A stretch of DNA of 29,169 bases from NCBI GenBank assembly GCA_022730285.1, contig DZCQ01000016.1, positions 1 to 29,169 on the forward strand. The letters run 5' to 3'. Made by a program: the position numbers and the translations under genes. The first letter of the stretch is position 1. Every line of letters begins with the position of its first letter. This DNA comes from Flavobacterium psychrophilum (lineage in GTDB: Bacteria > Bacteroidota > Bacteroidia > Flavobacteriales > Flavobacteriaceae). Shown one piece after another: positions 15,884 to 25,791 of this stretch. The notes beneath the pieces were generated by a model, which saw only the letters and a program-made list of their open reading frames with translations, had not been told where the DNA came from and did not search any database.

Positions 15884-18745
15884 ATGAGAATCTATTTCAT
15901 TATTTTGTCATTGTTTTTTTGTGGCATTACCTTTGCACAAAATTCAGTCACAGGTAGCGTGAATGACGCTAACAGTCAAAACATTGCTGGAGCAAATGTA
16001 ATTGTCAAAGGAACTTCTACTGGAACCACTACAGGTTTTGACGGAAAGTTTGTTTTAAAAAACCAAACAAGTTTTCCAATAACATTAGAAGTCTCTATGA
16101 TGGGATTTGTTACACAATCAGTTGTAGTTAATTCAAAAGAACAAGTAGTTGCTGTTGTTTTGAAAGAACAAGGTGCAACAACTTCTCTTAACGAAATTGT
16201 AATTTCAGCTTCTAGAGCTCCAGAAAGAGTAATAGAATCTCCTGTTACCATAGAGAGAATGTCACTTAAAGATATTAAAAATACCACAGCACCTTCTTTT
16301 TATGAAGGATTAGAAAACTTAAAAGATGTACAGTTTAATACAAGTAGTTTTTCTTTTAAATCTATAAACACTCGAGGTTTTGCGACTGTTGCCAATTCTA
16401 GATTTTTACAGTTAGTAGATGGTATGGATAATCAATCTCCTGCATTAAACTTTGTGCTTGGAAACCTTATAGGCCTTTCTGACCTAGATGTTGCTAGTGT
16501 GGAGATTTTGCCAGGAGCATCTTCTGCACTATATGGTGCAAATGCATTTAATGGAGTTATGTTTATGACAAGTAGAAGTCCATTTGTAAAACAAGGGATT
16601 TCTACTTATTTTAAATATGGTAGAACAGTTCAAAACACTGCTGGAGACAATCCTTTTTATGACTTTGGTTTTAGAGCTGCTAAAAAATTTACAGAGCATT
16701 TTGCTGCAAAAGCTAATTTTAACTTTCTAAATGCTACCGAATGGATTGCATCAGATGATAGAAATGTAATTGCAGGAACATTAGATGAAAATCCTAATGA
16801 TATAGGACATGCTAACAATCAAAATTATGATGGATTAAACATATACGGAGACGAGGCTTCTACCTATATACCAGCAGTAGGCCAAGTTAGTAGAACAGGT
16901 TACAAAGAACAAGATTTAACCGATAATACTATTAATGCTACAAAAGCAGATTTTTCTTTGCATTTTAAACCATGGGCAAATGATTTTGAAATTATTTTGC
17001 AACATAAATTAGGTTTTGGAAACACTATTTATCAAGGAGCTAATAGATATGCACTTAAAAACTTCTACATGGATCAGACCAGATTAGAGGTAAAAAACAA
17101 AAACTTTTTTGTAAGAGTATATCGTACTTCTGAAAATGCTGGAGATTCTTACGATACTCGTTTTGCAGCACTTAATGTGAACCGATTGGCTAAATCAGAT
17201 ACCAACTGGTTTACAGATTATGCAAGAGCATTCCAATTATCTAGTGCACTTCTTACTTCGCCTGTTACTGGGACTTTGCTAAATGCAAACGAAGCAGCTG
17301 CTTATGCTCGTCGTTTCGCTGATTATAATGATTCACCAGGTTTAGGGCTTGCTCCAAACATAGACCCAGCAAACCCTTCTGCTCCAAGAGGTGTGAGATT
17401 TGAACCAGGTTCTTCACAATTTGCAAGTGCATTGGCATCAGTTATTACAAATCCTGACTTTAAAGAAGGAGCTAAATTTCAAGATAATTCAAAAATATAC
17501 CATGCAGATGTGAATTATAATTTCAAAAATTTAATCAAATTTGCTGAAATACAAATAGGTGGTTCTGCTAGACAATATGAAATGAATTCTTATGGAACAA
17601 TTTTTACAGATTATGACGGACCTTTAAAATACAATGAATTTGGTGCTTACACACAACTTCAGAAAAAATTAATGGACGATAGATTGAAATTAACAGCATC
17701 GGTTCGTTATGATAAATCTAAAAATTTTGATGGAAATTTCTCTCCTAGAATTTCTGCTACCTATGCAGCGGGAAATGTAAAACAACATAATCTTAGAGTT
17801 TCTTACCAAACAGGTTTTCGTAATCCAACCACACAAGATCAGTATATTGGTTTAGATTTAGGGCCAGTTTCTCTAATTGGTTCTGCTCCAGAAAATCTTG
17901 AAAGATATAAAGAAACAAGAAGTGTTAGTTTGCCAGGACAAGCTTTTACAGGTGGAGCAACTACCGTTCAACTTACAGGACAAGATGCTTATTATAACTC
18001 CTTTACGCAAGAGTCTTACAAGGCATTTGATGCATCTGTAAGATCAGGAAATAGTCCAGCAACTGCTTCTGCTTTATTAGTAAAAGCCAATCCAACTTTG
18101 GTAAAACCAGAACAAGTGCAAGCAATGGAATTAGGGTATAGAACAATTTTCAAGGATTTCTCTTTGGATATTAATGGTTATTATAATTCATACAAAGATT
18201 TTATTAGTGTAACTAGTACTTACGCTCCATTATATGGAACCGTAGGAACATCATTAGCTGCAACTGCGTTAGCAAATGGAGATAGCAGAAGATTTAATGT
18301 ATATACTAATTCTCAAGTAAATGTAAATTCTATTGGAGTAGGTGTTGGAATATCTAGAAAAGTTTACAAAAATTTTGAGTTAGGTGGTAGTTATAACTAC
18401 TCTCAAATAGATTTTGATCAATCTGCTGATCCAAGCTTTCAAGCTGGATTTAATACTCCTAAACATAGAATTAAAGGAACTTTTGGTAACGACAAACTCA
18501 CTAAACACTTAGGATTTAATACTAACGTTCGTTACAACAGTGCTTACCTTTGGGAATCTACATTTATTATAGGTATGGTTCCGGAAAATGTAGTATTTGA
18601 TGCACAAATTAACTATGCAATACCAGTTCTAAAATCGGTGATAAAAATTGGTGGAGCTAATATTGCAGGAAAAGATTACATTCAAGTGCTAGGAGCAGGA
18701 TCTATAGGAAGACAATATTATGCTTCATGGACTATTAACCCTTAA
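15884..18745 (+). CDS. TonB-dependent outer membrane receptor with N-terminal carboxypeptidase-like domain
   Basis: This 953-residue outer membrane protein has a signal peptide (MRIYFIILSLFFCGITFAQ), then a carboxypeptidase-regulatory-like beta-sandwich at about 20-100 (VTGSVNDANSQNIAGANVIV), as is usual in Bacteroidota receptors. A linker TSLNEIVISASR acts as the likely TonB-contact segment. The plug domain spans about 115-240, with SINTRGFATVANSRF and the characteristic VEILPGASSALYGANAFNG. The rest is a beta-barrel with alternating aromatic strands, ending YYASWTINP. TonB-dependent receptors import large or scarce substrates using energy from the inner membrane. It lies 33 bases before an SGNH-hydrolase lipoprotein and is followed by no SusD. 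The substrate is not known; ester or lipid processing is suggested only by the partner. Confidence 0.95.
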   Translation: MRIYFIILSLFFCGITFAQNSVTGSVNDANSQNIAGANVIVKGTSTGTTTGFDGKFVLKNQTSFPITLEVSMMGFVTQSVVVNSKEQVVAVVLKEQGATTSLNEIVISASRAPERVIESPVTIERMSLKDIKNTTAPSFYEGLENLKDVQFNTSSFSFKSINTRGFATVANSRFLQLVDGMDNQSPALNFVLGNLIGLSDLDVASVEILPGASSALYGANAFNGVMFMTSRSPFVKQGISTYFKYGRTVQNTAGDNPFYDFGFRAAKKFTEHFAAKANFNFLNATEWIASDDRNVIAGTLDENPNDIGHANNQNYDGLNIYGDEASTYIPAVGQVSRTGYKEQDLTDNTINATKADFSLHFKPWANDFEIILQHKLGFGNTIYQGANRYALKNFYMDQTRLEVKNKNFFVRVYRTSENAGDSYDTRFAALNVNRLAKSDTNWFTDYARAFQLSSALLTSPVTGTLLNANEAAAYARRFADYNDSPGLGLAPNIDPANPSAPRGVRFEPGSSQFASALASVITNPDFKEGAKFQDNSKIYHADVNYNFKNLIKFAEIQIGGSARQYEMNSYGTIFTDYDGPLKYNEFGAYTQLQKKLMDDRLKLTASVRYDKSKNFDGNFSPRISATYAAGNVKQHNLRVSYQTGFRNPTTQDQYIGLDLGPVSLIGSAPENLERYKETRSVSLPGQAFTGGATTVQLTGQDAYYNSFTQESYKAFDASVRSGNSPATASALLVKANPTLVKPEQVQAMELGYRTIFKDFSLDINGYYNSYKDFISVTSTYAPLYGTVGTSLAATALANGDSRRFNVYTNSQVNVNSIGVGVGISRKVYKNFELGGSYNYSQIDFDQSADPSFQAGFNTPKHRIKGTFGNDKLTKHLGFNTNVRYNSAYLWESTFIIGMVPENVVFDAQINYAIPVLKSVIKIGGANIAGKDYIQVLGAGSIGRQYYASWTINP

Positions 18746-18778
18746 TCTTTTCTAAATAATAAACTAAAACATAAAGTT

Positions 18779-20227
18779 ATGATAAAAAATATAAAATGGT
18801 TACTAATAGCTTCCTTAAGTATAGTAGCATGTAGTAAAGATGATGAAACAGTAGCAGAAGCACCTCTAACGGCTGGATCCGCTAATTTTTCTAAATATGT
18901 TTCTTTAGGAAATTCTATCACAGCTGGATTTTCCGACAATGCATTATTTATAGCTGGACAAGAGCATTCTTATGCTAATTTATTAGCACAACAATTCAAA
19001 CTTGTTGGTGGTGGTGAGTTCAAAACTCCTTTGATGAATGATAATGTTGGTGGATTTACAAACCCTATGTTGGGGCAATTTCCTAGACTAATTTTTAATG
19101 GGGCAGGGCCAGTATCTGTTGGACAATCTCCATATAATCAATCTTCATCAACTGTATTAATGCCTAATCCAATTGGCGGGTTTAATAATTTTGGTGTTCC
19201 TGGTGCAAAAACAGCACATCTAATTGCCCCTGGCTATGGTAATCCTGCTGGAATAGGAACTACTGCAAATCCTTATTTTGTGCGTTTTGCAACAAGTTAT
19301 ACTACTTCTGTTTTGCAAGATGCAATGGCACAAAGTCCAACTTTCTTTTCGTTATGGATAGGGAATAATGATGTGTTAGGATATGCATTGTCTGGTGGTA
19401 ATATGAGTACTAGTCCAATCACACCATCAGCGGGTGCTATAGGGGTAGGCTTTGATGCAACTTACGATTTTTTAGTAACCACCTTGACAAGTGGTGGTGC
19501 AAAAGGAGTTGTAGCAAATATTCCTTATGTATTCAATTTGCCGTTTTTTACAACTGTTGGATATAACCCAATTCCTACACTTAGTGCGGCTCAGGCATCT
19601 GCTTTAAATTCTGCTTACGCACCATACAATGGGGGTTTGCAAGTAGCTTTAAATGCAAGTTATATAACCGCTGCGGAGGCAACACAAAGAACTATTGTTT
19701 TTACAGCCGGAGATAAAAAACCAGTTGTTATTGTTGATGAGTATTTAACTAATTTATCTGGCTTAGGACTACCATCTTATAGATTATCTACAAAAGAAGA
19801 TTATTTGTTATTAAGTGCAGATGGCGTATCAGCTCAAGCTAACCTTGGTGCTGGTGGCGGTACATCTGTTCCATTAGCAGATAAATGGGTTCTTTCTAAA
19901 AATGAAATCGAAGAAATTACAACTGCAACAAATGCATTTAATGCAAAAATAATGTCTAGTGCAGATGCAAAAGGATTAGCTTATGTAGATGCTAATTCAT
20001 TAATGAGTCAAGTATTTAATGGAGGGTATCGTTTTGGAAATTATAGCATAACAGCTTCTTATGTAACTGGCGGAGGTTTCTCTATGGATGGAATACACCC
20101 ATCTTCTAGAGGACAAGCCCTTATTGCTACTAAATTCTTAGAAGCAATTAATGCAAAATATGGTTCTAACTTTAAAGGGTTAGATTTAGCTAGCTTCCCA
20201 ATACAGTATCCAGCTACAATTAACTAA
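18779..20227 (+). CDS. SGNH/GDSL-family hydrolase lipoprotein, probably surface exposed
   Basis: The protein has 482 residues. Its lipoprotein signal ends in VAC with the lipidated Cys18, followed by SKDDE, a very close match to the Bacteroidota lipoprotein export signal that sends proteins to the outer face of the outer membrane. The SGNH hydrolase blocks are visible: GNSITAG at 44-50 (nucleophile S46), FGVPGAKT at 138-145, GNND at 195-198 (N197), and DGIHP at 437-441 with the D437/H440 pair. Such enzymes hydrolyse esters, including lipids and acylated sugars. Its length exceeds a minimal GDSL domain, with long glycine- and serine-rich inserts. It follows the receptor by 33 bases and ends before a strong terminator, so the two form a transcription unit. 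Confidence 0.9.
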   Translation: MIKNIKWLLIASLSIVACSKDDETVAEAPLTAGSANFSKYVSLGNSITAGFSDNALFIAGQEHSYANLLAQQFKLVGGGEFKTPLMNDNVGGFTNPMLGQFPRLIFNGAGPVSVGQSPYNQSSSTVLMPNPIGGFNNFGVPGAKTAHLIAPGYGNPAGIGTTANPYFVRFATSYTTSVLQDAMAQSPTFFSLWIGNNDVLGYALSGGNMSTSPITPSAGAIGVGFDATYDFLVTTLTSGGAKGVVANIPYVFNLPFFTTVGYNPIPTLSAAQASALNSAYAPYNGGLQVALNASYITAAEATQRTIVFTAGDKKPVVIVDEYLTNLSGLGLPSYRLSTKEDYLLLSADGVSAQANLGAGGGTSVPLADKWVLSKNEIEEITTATNAFNAKIMSSADAKGLAYVDANSLMSQVFNGGYRFGNYSITASYVTGGGFSMDGIHPSSRGQALIATKFLEAINAKYGSNFKGLDLASFPIQYPATIN

Positions 20228-20243
20228 ATTGTTATATTTATAT

Positions 20244-20280
20244 AAAAAAGCCATTAACTACTCGTTAATGGCTTTTTATT
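20244..20280 (+). terminator. Strong rho-independent terminator after the hydrolase lipoprotein
   Basis: GCCATTAAC (20250-20258) and GTTAATGGC (20264-20272) form a perfect nine-base stem around the loop TACTC, with A runs before and T runs after. It ends the receptor-hydrolase unit; the symmetrical A/T flanks would let it work on either strand. Confidence 0.92.
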
Positions 20281-20321
20281 TTTTTAGAAATTTAAAATTC
20301 TTTAAAAAACTTAAAAAAGAA

Positions 20322-20353
20322 TTGATTTTGTGTTTTAAAAAAATTACCTTTGC
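20322..20353 (+). promoter_or_regulatory. Promoter for atpD-atpC
   Basis: The -7 box TACCTTTGC (20345-20353) fits TAnnTTTG exactly, and a TTG at 20322-20324 sits 20 bases before it, in the right place for the -33 element. The start codon is more than 100 bases downstream, leaving an unusually long leader. Confidence 0.6.
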
Positions 20354-20358
20354 CCTTT

Positions 20359-20424
20359 AAAAGATAAAATTTTTAATAAGACATTCTTTGTATTTGTAAA
20401 TTTATCTTTTTTAATAAGAAATTC
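20359..20424 (+). repeat. Direct and inverted repeats in the atpD leader
   Basis: AAAAGATAAA (20359-20368) and TTTATCTTTT (20401-20410) are a perfect 10-base inverted repeat. In addition TTTTTAATAAGACATTC (20370-20386) recurs as TTTTTAATAAGAAATTC (20408-20424), 16 of 17 bases identical and 38 bases apart. Both lie between the promoter and the atpD start, where they would be in the mRNA leader. Confidence 0.6.
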
Positions 20425-20447
20425 ATACGTTTAACACAGATTTTTAA

Positions 20448-21968
<1,521 letters not shown>

Positions 21969-22017
21969 TTCAAATAGTAAAAACAGCCATTCCCTATAAA
22001 ATTTTTAATTTAAAAAA

Positions 22018-22299
22018 ATGATTTTAGAAATAGTATCGCCAGAAGCATCTTTATTTAAAGGAGAAATCACTTCTTTGTCAGTACCTGGAATTGACGGAAG
22101 TTTTGAAATGCTAAACAACCATGCTCCAATTGTTTCCTTGTTACAAAAAGGAATTATTTCTATCAAAGCTCCAAAATTTGATTTTGATAAAGAGAACGCA
22201 TTTCTATTCAATAAAATAACTGAGCAAAATTATAATTTAGCGATTACTTCCGGCACATTAGAATTATTAAATAACAAAGTAATTGTTTTAATAGATTAA
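22018..22299 (+). CDS. atpC: F1 ATP synthase epsilon subunit (short form)
   Basis: The protein has 93 residues and corresponds to the N-terminal beta-sandwich of the epsilon subunit (LEIVSPEASLFKGEI, then VPGIDGSFEMLNNHAPIVSLL). The C-terminal two-helix domain, which in longer homologues (~135 residues) can block rotation and inhibit ATP hydrolysis, is absent. The gene ends with a normal stop and terminator, so it is not broken; short forms are familiar from this phylum. It lies 49 bases after atpD. The protein connects the central stalk to the c-ring, so assembly should not need the missing helices. Confidence 0.95.
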   Translation: MILEIVSPEASLFKGEITSLSVPGIDGSFEMLNNHAPIVSLLQKGIISIKAPKFDFDKENAFLFNKITEQNYNLAITSGTLELLNNKVIVLID

Positions 22300-22320
22300 C
22301 AATTATTACTATAACTGTCA

Positions 22321-22348
22321 AAGGTCATGCAATTTGTATGACTTTTTT
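22321..22348 (+). terminator. Rho-independent terminator after atpC
   Basis: GTCATGC (22324-22330) pairs with GTATGAC (22336-22342) with one G-U pair and a 5-base loop, followed by six T. It lies about 20 bases after the atpC stop, which separates the atp genes from sufC. Confidence 0.75.
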
Positions 22349-22400
22349 GTTTTTATCTAATTTAAATTATATTTATTTAGAATTAATCTATAATATTGAT

Positions 22401-22409
22401 TATTTTTGC
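22401..22409 (+). promoter_or_regulatory. Bacteroidota -7 promoter box for sufC
   Basis: TATTTTTGC matches TAnnTTTG and ends 14 bases before the sufC ATG, so the mRNA leader would be very short. With the terminator after atpC, it suggests that sufC begins its own operon. No clear -33 element is seen. Confidence 0.5.
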
Positions 22410-22423
22410 AATAAAATTACAGT

Positions 22424-23170
22424 ATGTTAGACATCAATAATCTTCACGCATCTATTCAAGACAAAGAAATATTAAAAGGTATAAACCTTAATGTAAAAGC
22501 AGGGGAAGTACATGCAATTATGGGTCCAAATGGCGCTGGTAAAAGTACCCTTTCTTCTGTAATTGCAGGAAATGATTATTATACAATAACCAGTGGAGAT
22601 ATTCTTTTAAATAATGAAAATATAGGAGATTTAGCTCCAGAGGAAAGAGCCCATAAAGGAATATTTTTATCATTTCAGTATCCTGTAGAGATTCCAGGGG
22701 TTTCTGTTACAAATTTCATTAAAACAGCACTTAACGAAAAAAATAAAGCCAATGGAATTCCTGAGCTTACGGCGAATGAAATGCTTAAAAAAATTCGTGA
22801 AAAAGCGGAATTACTAGAAATTGATCGTAAATTTTTATCTAGATCACTTAACGAAGGGTTCTCAGGTGGAGAAAAGAAACGAAACGAAATTTTTCAAATG
22901 GCAATGTTAGAGCCTAAAATTGCAATATTAGACGAAACAGATTCTGGACTAGATATTGATGCTCTTCGAATTGTGGCTAACGGTGTCAATAAATTAAAAA
23001 ATAAAAATAATGCGGTTATTGTAATTACGCACTATCAAAGACTTTTAGACTACATAGTACCTGATTTTGTACACGTACTTATGGACGGAAAAATTGTAAA
23101 ATCTGGTGACGCAAGTTTAGCTTTAGAACTGGAAGAAAAAGGGTATGACTGGATAAAAGAAATTGTTTAA
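22424..23170 (+). CDS. sufC: Fe-S cluster assembly ATPase SufC
   Basis: SufC is the ABC-type ATPase of the SufBCD scaffold that builds iron-sulfur clusters in the cytoplasm. The 248 residues are normal. Walker A is GPNGAGKST at 34-42, the Q-loop glutamine is Q85, the signature is [10 protein letters not shown] at 146-155, Walker B with the SUF-specific ending is [10 protein letters not shown] at 168-177, and the switch histidine is H203. sufD follows after 58 bases. sufB, which usually stands just upstream of sufC, is not here: the preceding gene is atpC. Confidence 0.98.
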   Translation: MLDINNLHASIQDKEILKGINLNVKAGEVHAIMGPNGAGKSTLSSVIAGNDYYTITSGDILLNNENIGDLAPEERAHKGIFLSFQYPVEIPGVSVTNFIKTALNEKNKANGIPELTANEMLKKIREKAELLEIDRKFLSRSLNEGFSGGEKKRNEIFQMAMLEPKIAILDETDSGLDIDALRIVANGVNKLKNKNNAVIVITHYQRLLDYIVPDFVHVLMDGKIVKSGDASLALELEEKGYDWIKEIV

Positions 23171-23188
23171 AACACCACCACCTCCAAC

Positions 23189-23221
23189 TTGTATTTAAAA
23201 CAAAAAGCTAGTAAATTTTGC
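23189..23221 (+). promoter_or_regulatory. Possible internal promoter before sufD
   Basis: TTG at 23189-23191 and TAAATTTTGC at 23212-23221 are separated by 20 bases. The second box has one extra base against TAnnTTTG. It ends only seven bases before the sufD ATG, so a transcript would be almost leaderless. A weak call. Confidence 0.3.
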
Positions 23222-23228
23222 ATATAAC

Positions 23229-24542
23229 ATGGATCTAAAAGAAAAACTAACATCGTCGTTCATGGCATTTGAAGAACAAATAGACACTTCTGCCAGACTT
23301 CACGACATTCGTACACAAGCTTTTAAAAATTTTGAAAATCTTGGCTTCCCAACTAAAAAAGAAGAAGCTTGGAAATACACTTCGTTACAATCAATTATCA
23401 AACAAAATTTTACCGTTTTTCCTAAGCAAGAGAATATTGTTGATTACGCTTCGGTAAAAAAATATTTTATTCATGAAATTGATACTTATAAACTAGTATT
23501 TATTGATGGCGTATTTTGTTCAAATTTGTCTGCAACCACACATGATGGAATTGATGTTTGTTTAATGTCTTCTGCATTTACCAAACCAAAATATCAAATG
23601 GTTATAGATACTTATTTTAATAAGATTGCTAGTAAAATGGATAGTTTAACTAGTTTAAACACCGCATTTTCCATTGAAGGTTCTTATATAAATATTGTAA
23701 AAAATAAAATTGTAGAAAAACCTATCGAGATAATCTATTTTTCTACCTCGAAAGAAAATGTTTTGCTACAACCACGAAATATTGTTATTGTTGGCGAAAA
23801 TTCACATGTACAAATAATAGAACGACACCAATGCTTGCATAATGAAGTGGTTTTAACCAATGCAGTTACAGAAATTTTTGCGCAAAAAAGAGCAATTGTT
23901 GATTATTATAAAATTCAGAACGATGTTGAAAATGCTAATTTAATTGATAATACGTATGTTTCTCAAAAACAAGAGAGTAGAGTTTCCATGCATACTTTTT
24001 CTTTTGGAGGAAATTTAACAAGAAACAACTTAAATTTTTTCCATGATGGCGAAAGAATAGATAGCACTCTTAACGGAATTACCATTATAGGAAATAGGCA
24101 GCATGTAGATCATTACACTTTAGTAAACCATGCGACTCCAAATTGCGAAAGTCATCAAAATTACAAAACTATTTTATTCGATGATGCTGTTGGTGTTTTT
24201 AATGGGAAAATATTCGTTGCAAAAGAAGCTCAAAAAACAAATGCTTTTCAACAAAATAATAACATATTAGTTAGCGATAGTTCTACCGTTTATGCCAAGC
24301 CACAATTAGAAATTTTTGCAGACGATGTAAAATGTTCACATGGGTGTACTATTGGACAGCTCGATGACAAAGCACTTTTTTATATGCAACAGCGTGGAAT
24401 TCCTAAAAAGGAAGCAATGGCTTTGCTTATGTATGCTTTTACAAGTCAGGTAACATCTGGTATTAAAATACCAAATTTAAAGGTTAAAATAGCAAAAATT
24501 ATAGCCACTAAATTAGGTGTAAATTTAGGTTTTGATTTGTAA
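23229..24542 (+). CDS. sufD: Fe-S cluster assembly protein SufD
   Basis: SufD pairs with SufB and SufC as the scaffold complex for iron-sulfur cluster assembly and is needed for iron entry. The protein has 437 residues, the typical size. A helical N-terminal part carries LGFPTKKEEAWKYTSL at about 38-53. A beta-helix core follows, with IVIVGENSHVQIIERH, then the late conserved block CSHGCTIGQLDDKALFYM and QQRGIPKKEA near the C-terminus. Its stop codon lies two bases from the stop of the convergent DUF2480 gene. Confidence 0.97.
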   Translation: MDLKEKLTSSFMAFEEQIDTSARLHDIRTQAFKNFENLGFPTKKEEAWKYTSLQSIIKQNFTVFPKQENIVDYASVKKYFIHEIDTYKLVFIDGVFCSNLSATTHDGIDVCLMSSAFTKPKYQMVIDTYFNKIASKMDSLTSLNTAFSIEGSYINIVKNKIVEKPIEIIYFSTSKENVLLQPRNIVIVGENSHVQIIERHQCLHNEVVLTNAVTEIFAQKRAIVDYYKIQNDVENANLIDNTYVSQKQESRVSMHTFSFGGNLTRNNLNFFHDGERIDSTLNGITIIGNRQHVDHYTLVNHATPNCESHQNYKTILFDDAVGVFNGKIFVAKEAQKTNAFQQNNNILVSDSSTVYAKPQLEIFADDVKCSHGCTIGQLDDKALFYMQQRGIPKKEAMALLMYAFTSQVTSGIKIPNLKVKIAKIIATKLGVNLGFDL

Positions 24543-24544
24543 TT

Positions 24545-25045
24545 CTATCCTTTTTTAAACAAAGGAACCGCAGAACACGCTTCGCCATACATAACACTTT
24601 TAGCAAAAGGCACTAATTTTTGAATTGTTATAATATACGCACTTTCTGGCACTAATTTTTTAGAACACCCTTTTAATATAACCGATTTGTTCTTATAAAC
24701 AGAATAATCGATAGTATCTAAAACTTCTTGGTATAACAAAGACTCTAATTCTGTCAATGTTCCTACCACAATTTTTTCTGCAAATGGGGCTAGATGTACG
24801 GTAAGCAATATCGTTGCCCACGCAGGAATAATTACATCAACAGGTTTTATAATATTTACAAAACCACCTTGATATTGTGTCCAATCATGTTGTTTTAACG
24901 CCTCTCTATAATCTTTTTCTTTGAGTATTTGCTCTTGAAATAGCCACTGTATGAGGTTAATGGATATTCTGTTTCCGTGGCGATAATAATCCTCTAAGTC
25001 AAAAACCTCTAGTTTACTGACAGCTACTTTATTAACAATTTCCAT
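24545..25045 (-). CDS. DUF2480 family protein
   Basis: The protein has 166 residues when started at the ATG at 25043-25045; a longer frame to 25102 would overlap the DUF59 gene by 55 bases and is rejected. It begins EIVNKVAVSKLEVFDLEDYY and has HDWTQYQGGFV and IIPAWATILLTVHLAPFA in the middle, which I recognise from the Bacteroidota DUF2480 family. No catalytic motif is evident; a single GCSKK cysteine near residue 130 is the only obvious candidate. It starts two bases after the DUF59 stop and is the last gene of the sufS operon. An accessory role in Fe-S metabolism is inferred from context only. Confidence 0.85.
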   Translation of the reverse strand: MEIVNKVAVSKLEVFDLEDYYRHGNRISINLIQWLFQEQILKEKDYREALKQHDWTQYQGGFVNIIKPVDVIIPAWATILLTVHLAPFAEKIVVGTLTELESLLYQEVLDTIDYSVYKNKSVILKGCSKKLVPESAYIITIQKLVPFAKSVMYGEACSAVPLFKKG

Positions 25046-25047
25046 TG

Positions 25048-25371
25048 TTAAAGCATTCCTAGTTCTAGCATTGCTTCTTCGCTCATTAAGTCTTTTGTCC
25101 AAGGTGGATCGAAAGTTATTTCTACTTCACAGGATTTTACAGATTTAATTTTTTTAATCTTTTCTTCCACCTCAAGAGGTAAGGTTTCGGCAACGGGACA
25201 GTTAGGAGAGGTAAGTGTCATTAAAATTTTGACATCCAAATTTTCATTTACGTAAACATCATAAATCAATCCAAGTTCATATATATCTACAGGAATTTCT
25301 GGGTCGTAAATCGTTTTTAAAACTTTTACAGCCTCTTCTCCTAAATTTATTGTATCATTAAATTCTTCCAT
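25048..25371 (-). CDS. DUF59 / MIP18-family Fe-S assembly protein (SufT/YitW-like)
   Basis: The protein has 107 residues and belongs to the DUF59 (MIP18, PaaD-like) family, which helps mature or deliver iron-sulfur clusters. The family core is visible: VLKTIYDPEIPVDIYELGLIY at about 18-38, MTLTSPNCPVAETLP at about 51-65 with the reactive cysteine C58, and EITFDPPWTKDLMSEEA at about 83-99. It begins six bases after sufE and ends two bases before the DUF2480 start. In other bacteria this gene often stands at the end of a suf operon. Confidence 0.93.
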   Translation of the reverse strand: MEEFNDTINLGEEAVKVLKTIYDPEIPVDIYELGLIYDVYVNENLDVKILMTLTSPNCPVAETLPLEVEEKIKKIKSVKSCEVEITFDPPWTKDLMSEEAMLELGML

Positions 25372-25377
25372 ATTTTT

Positions 25378-25791
25378 TTAATTTGAAAATGCCAAAGCAT
25401 ACATTTTTATTTGTTTTATCATCGATACTAATCCGTTTGCACGGGTTGGCGAAAGGTGTTCTTTTAATCCAATTTTATCTATAAAAAAAGTATCTGCTGC
25501 AAGAATAGCTTCTGGACTTTGATTAGAAAAAGTACGAATAAGTAGGGCAATAATTCCTTTGGTTAAAATTGCATCACTATTGGCTGTATAAAGTATTTTA
25601 TTATCTTTTTTCTCTGCAAATAACCAAACTTTAGACTGACATCCTTTAATAATATTTTCGTCTATTTGTTTACTTTCATCTATTAGTGGTAAGTTTTTTC
25701 CTAAATCTATAATATATTCATATCTTTCCATCCAATCATCAAAAAGTGCAAATTCTTCTATTATTTGTTCTTGAATATTTGAGATAGTCAT
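25378..25791 (-). CDS. sufE: Sulfur acceptor protein SufE
   Basis: SufE takes a persulfide sulfur from SufS and passes it to the SufBCD scaffold. The protein has 137 residues. The acceptor cysteine is C51 in KGCQSKVW, the same position as in E. coli SufE. Other conserved parts are FDDWMERYEYIIDLGK at 17-32 and SPTRANGLVSMI near the C-terminus. Its ATG shares one base with the stop of the preceding gene (TAATG at 25789-25793 on the minus strand), so translation is probably coupled. Confidence 0.97.
   Translation of the reverse strand: MTISNIQEQIIEEFALFDDWMERYEYIIDLGKNLPLIDESKQIDENIIKGCQSKVWLFAEKKDNKILYTANSDAILTKGIIALLIRTFSNQSPEAILAADTFFIDKIGLKEHLSPTRANGLVSMIKQIKMYALAFSN

Noticed and set aside
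25046..25102. Longer DUF2480 protein overlapping the DUF59 gene
   Set aside because: The added residues are arginine-rich and encoded within the end of the DUF59 gene in another frame; the start at 25045 fits the family.
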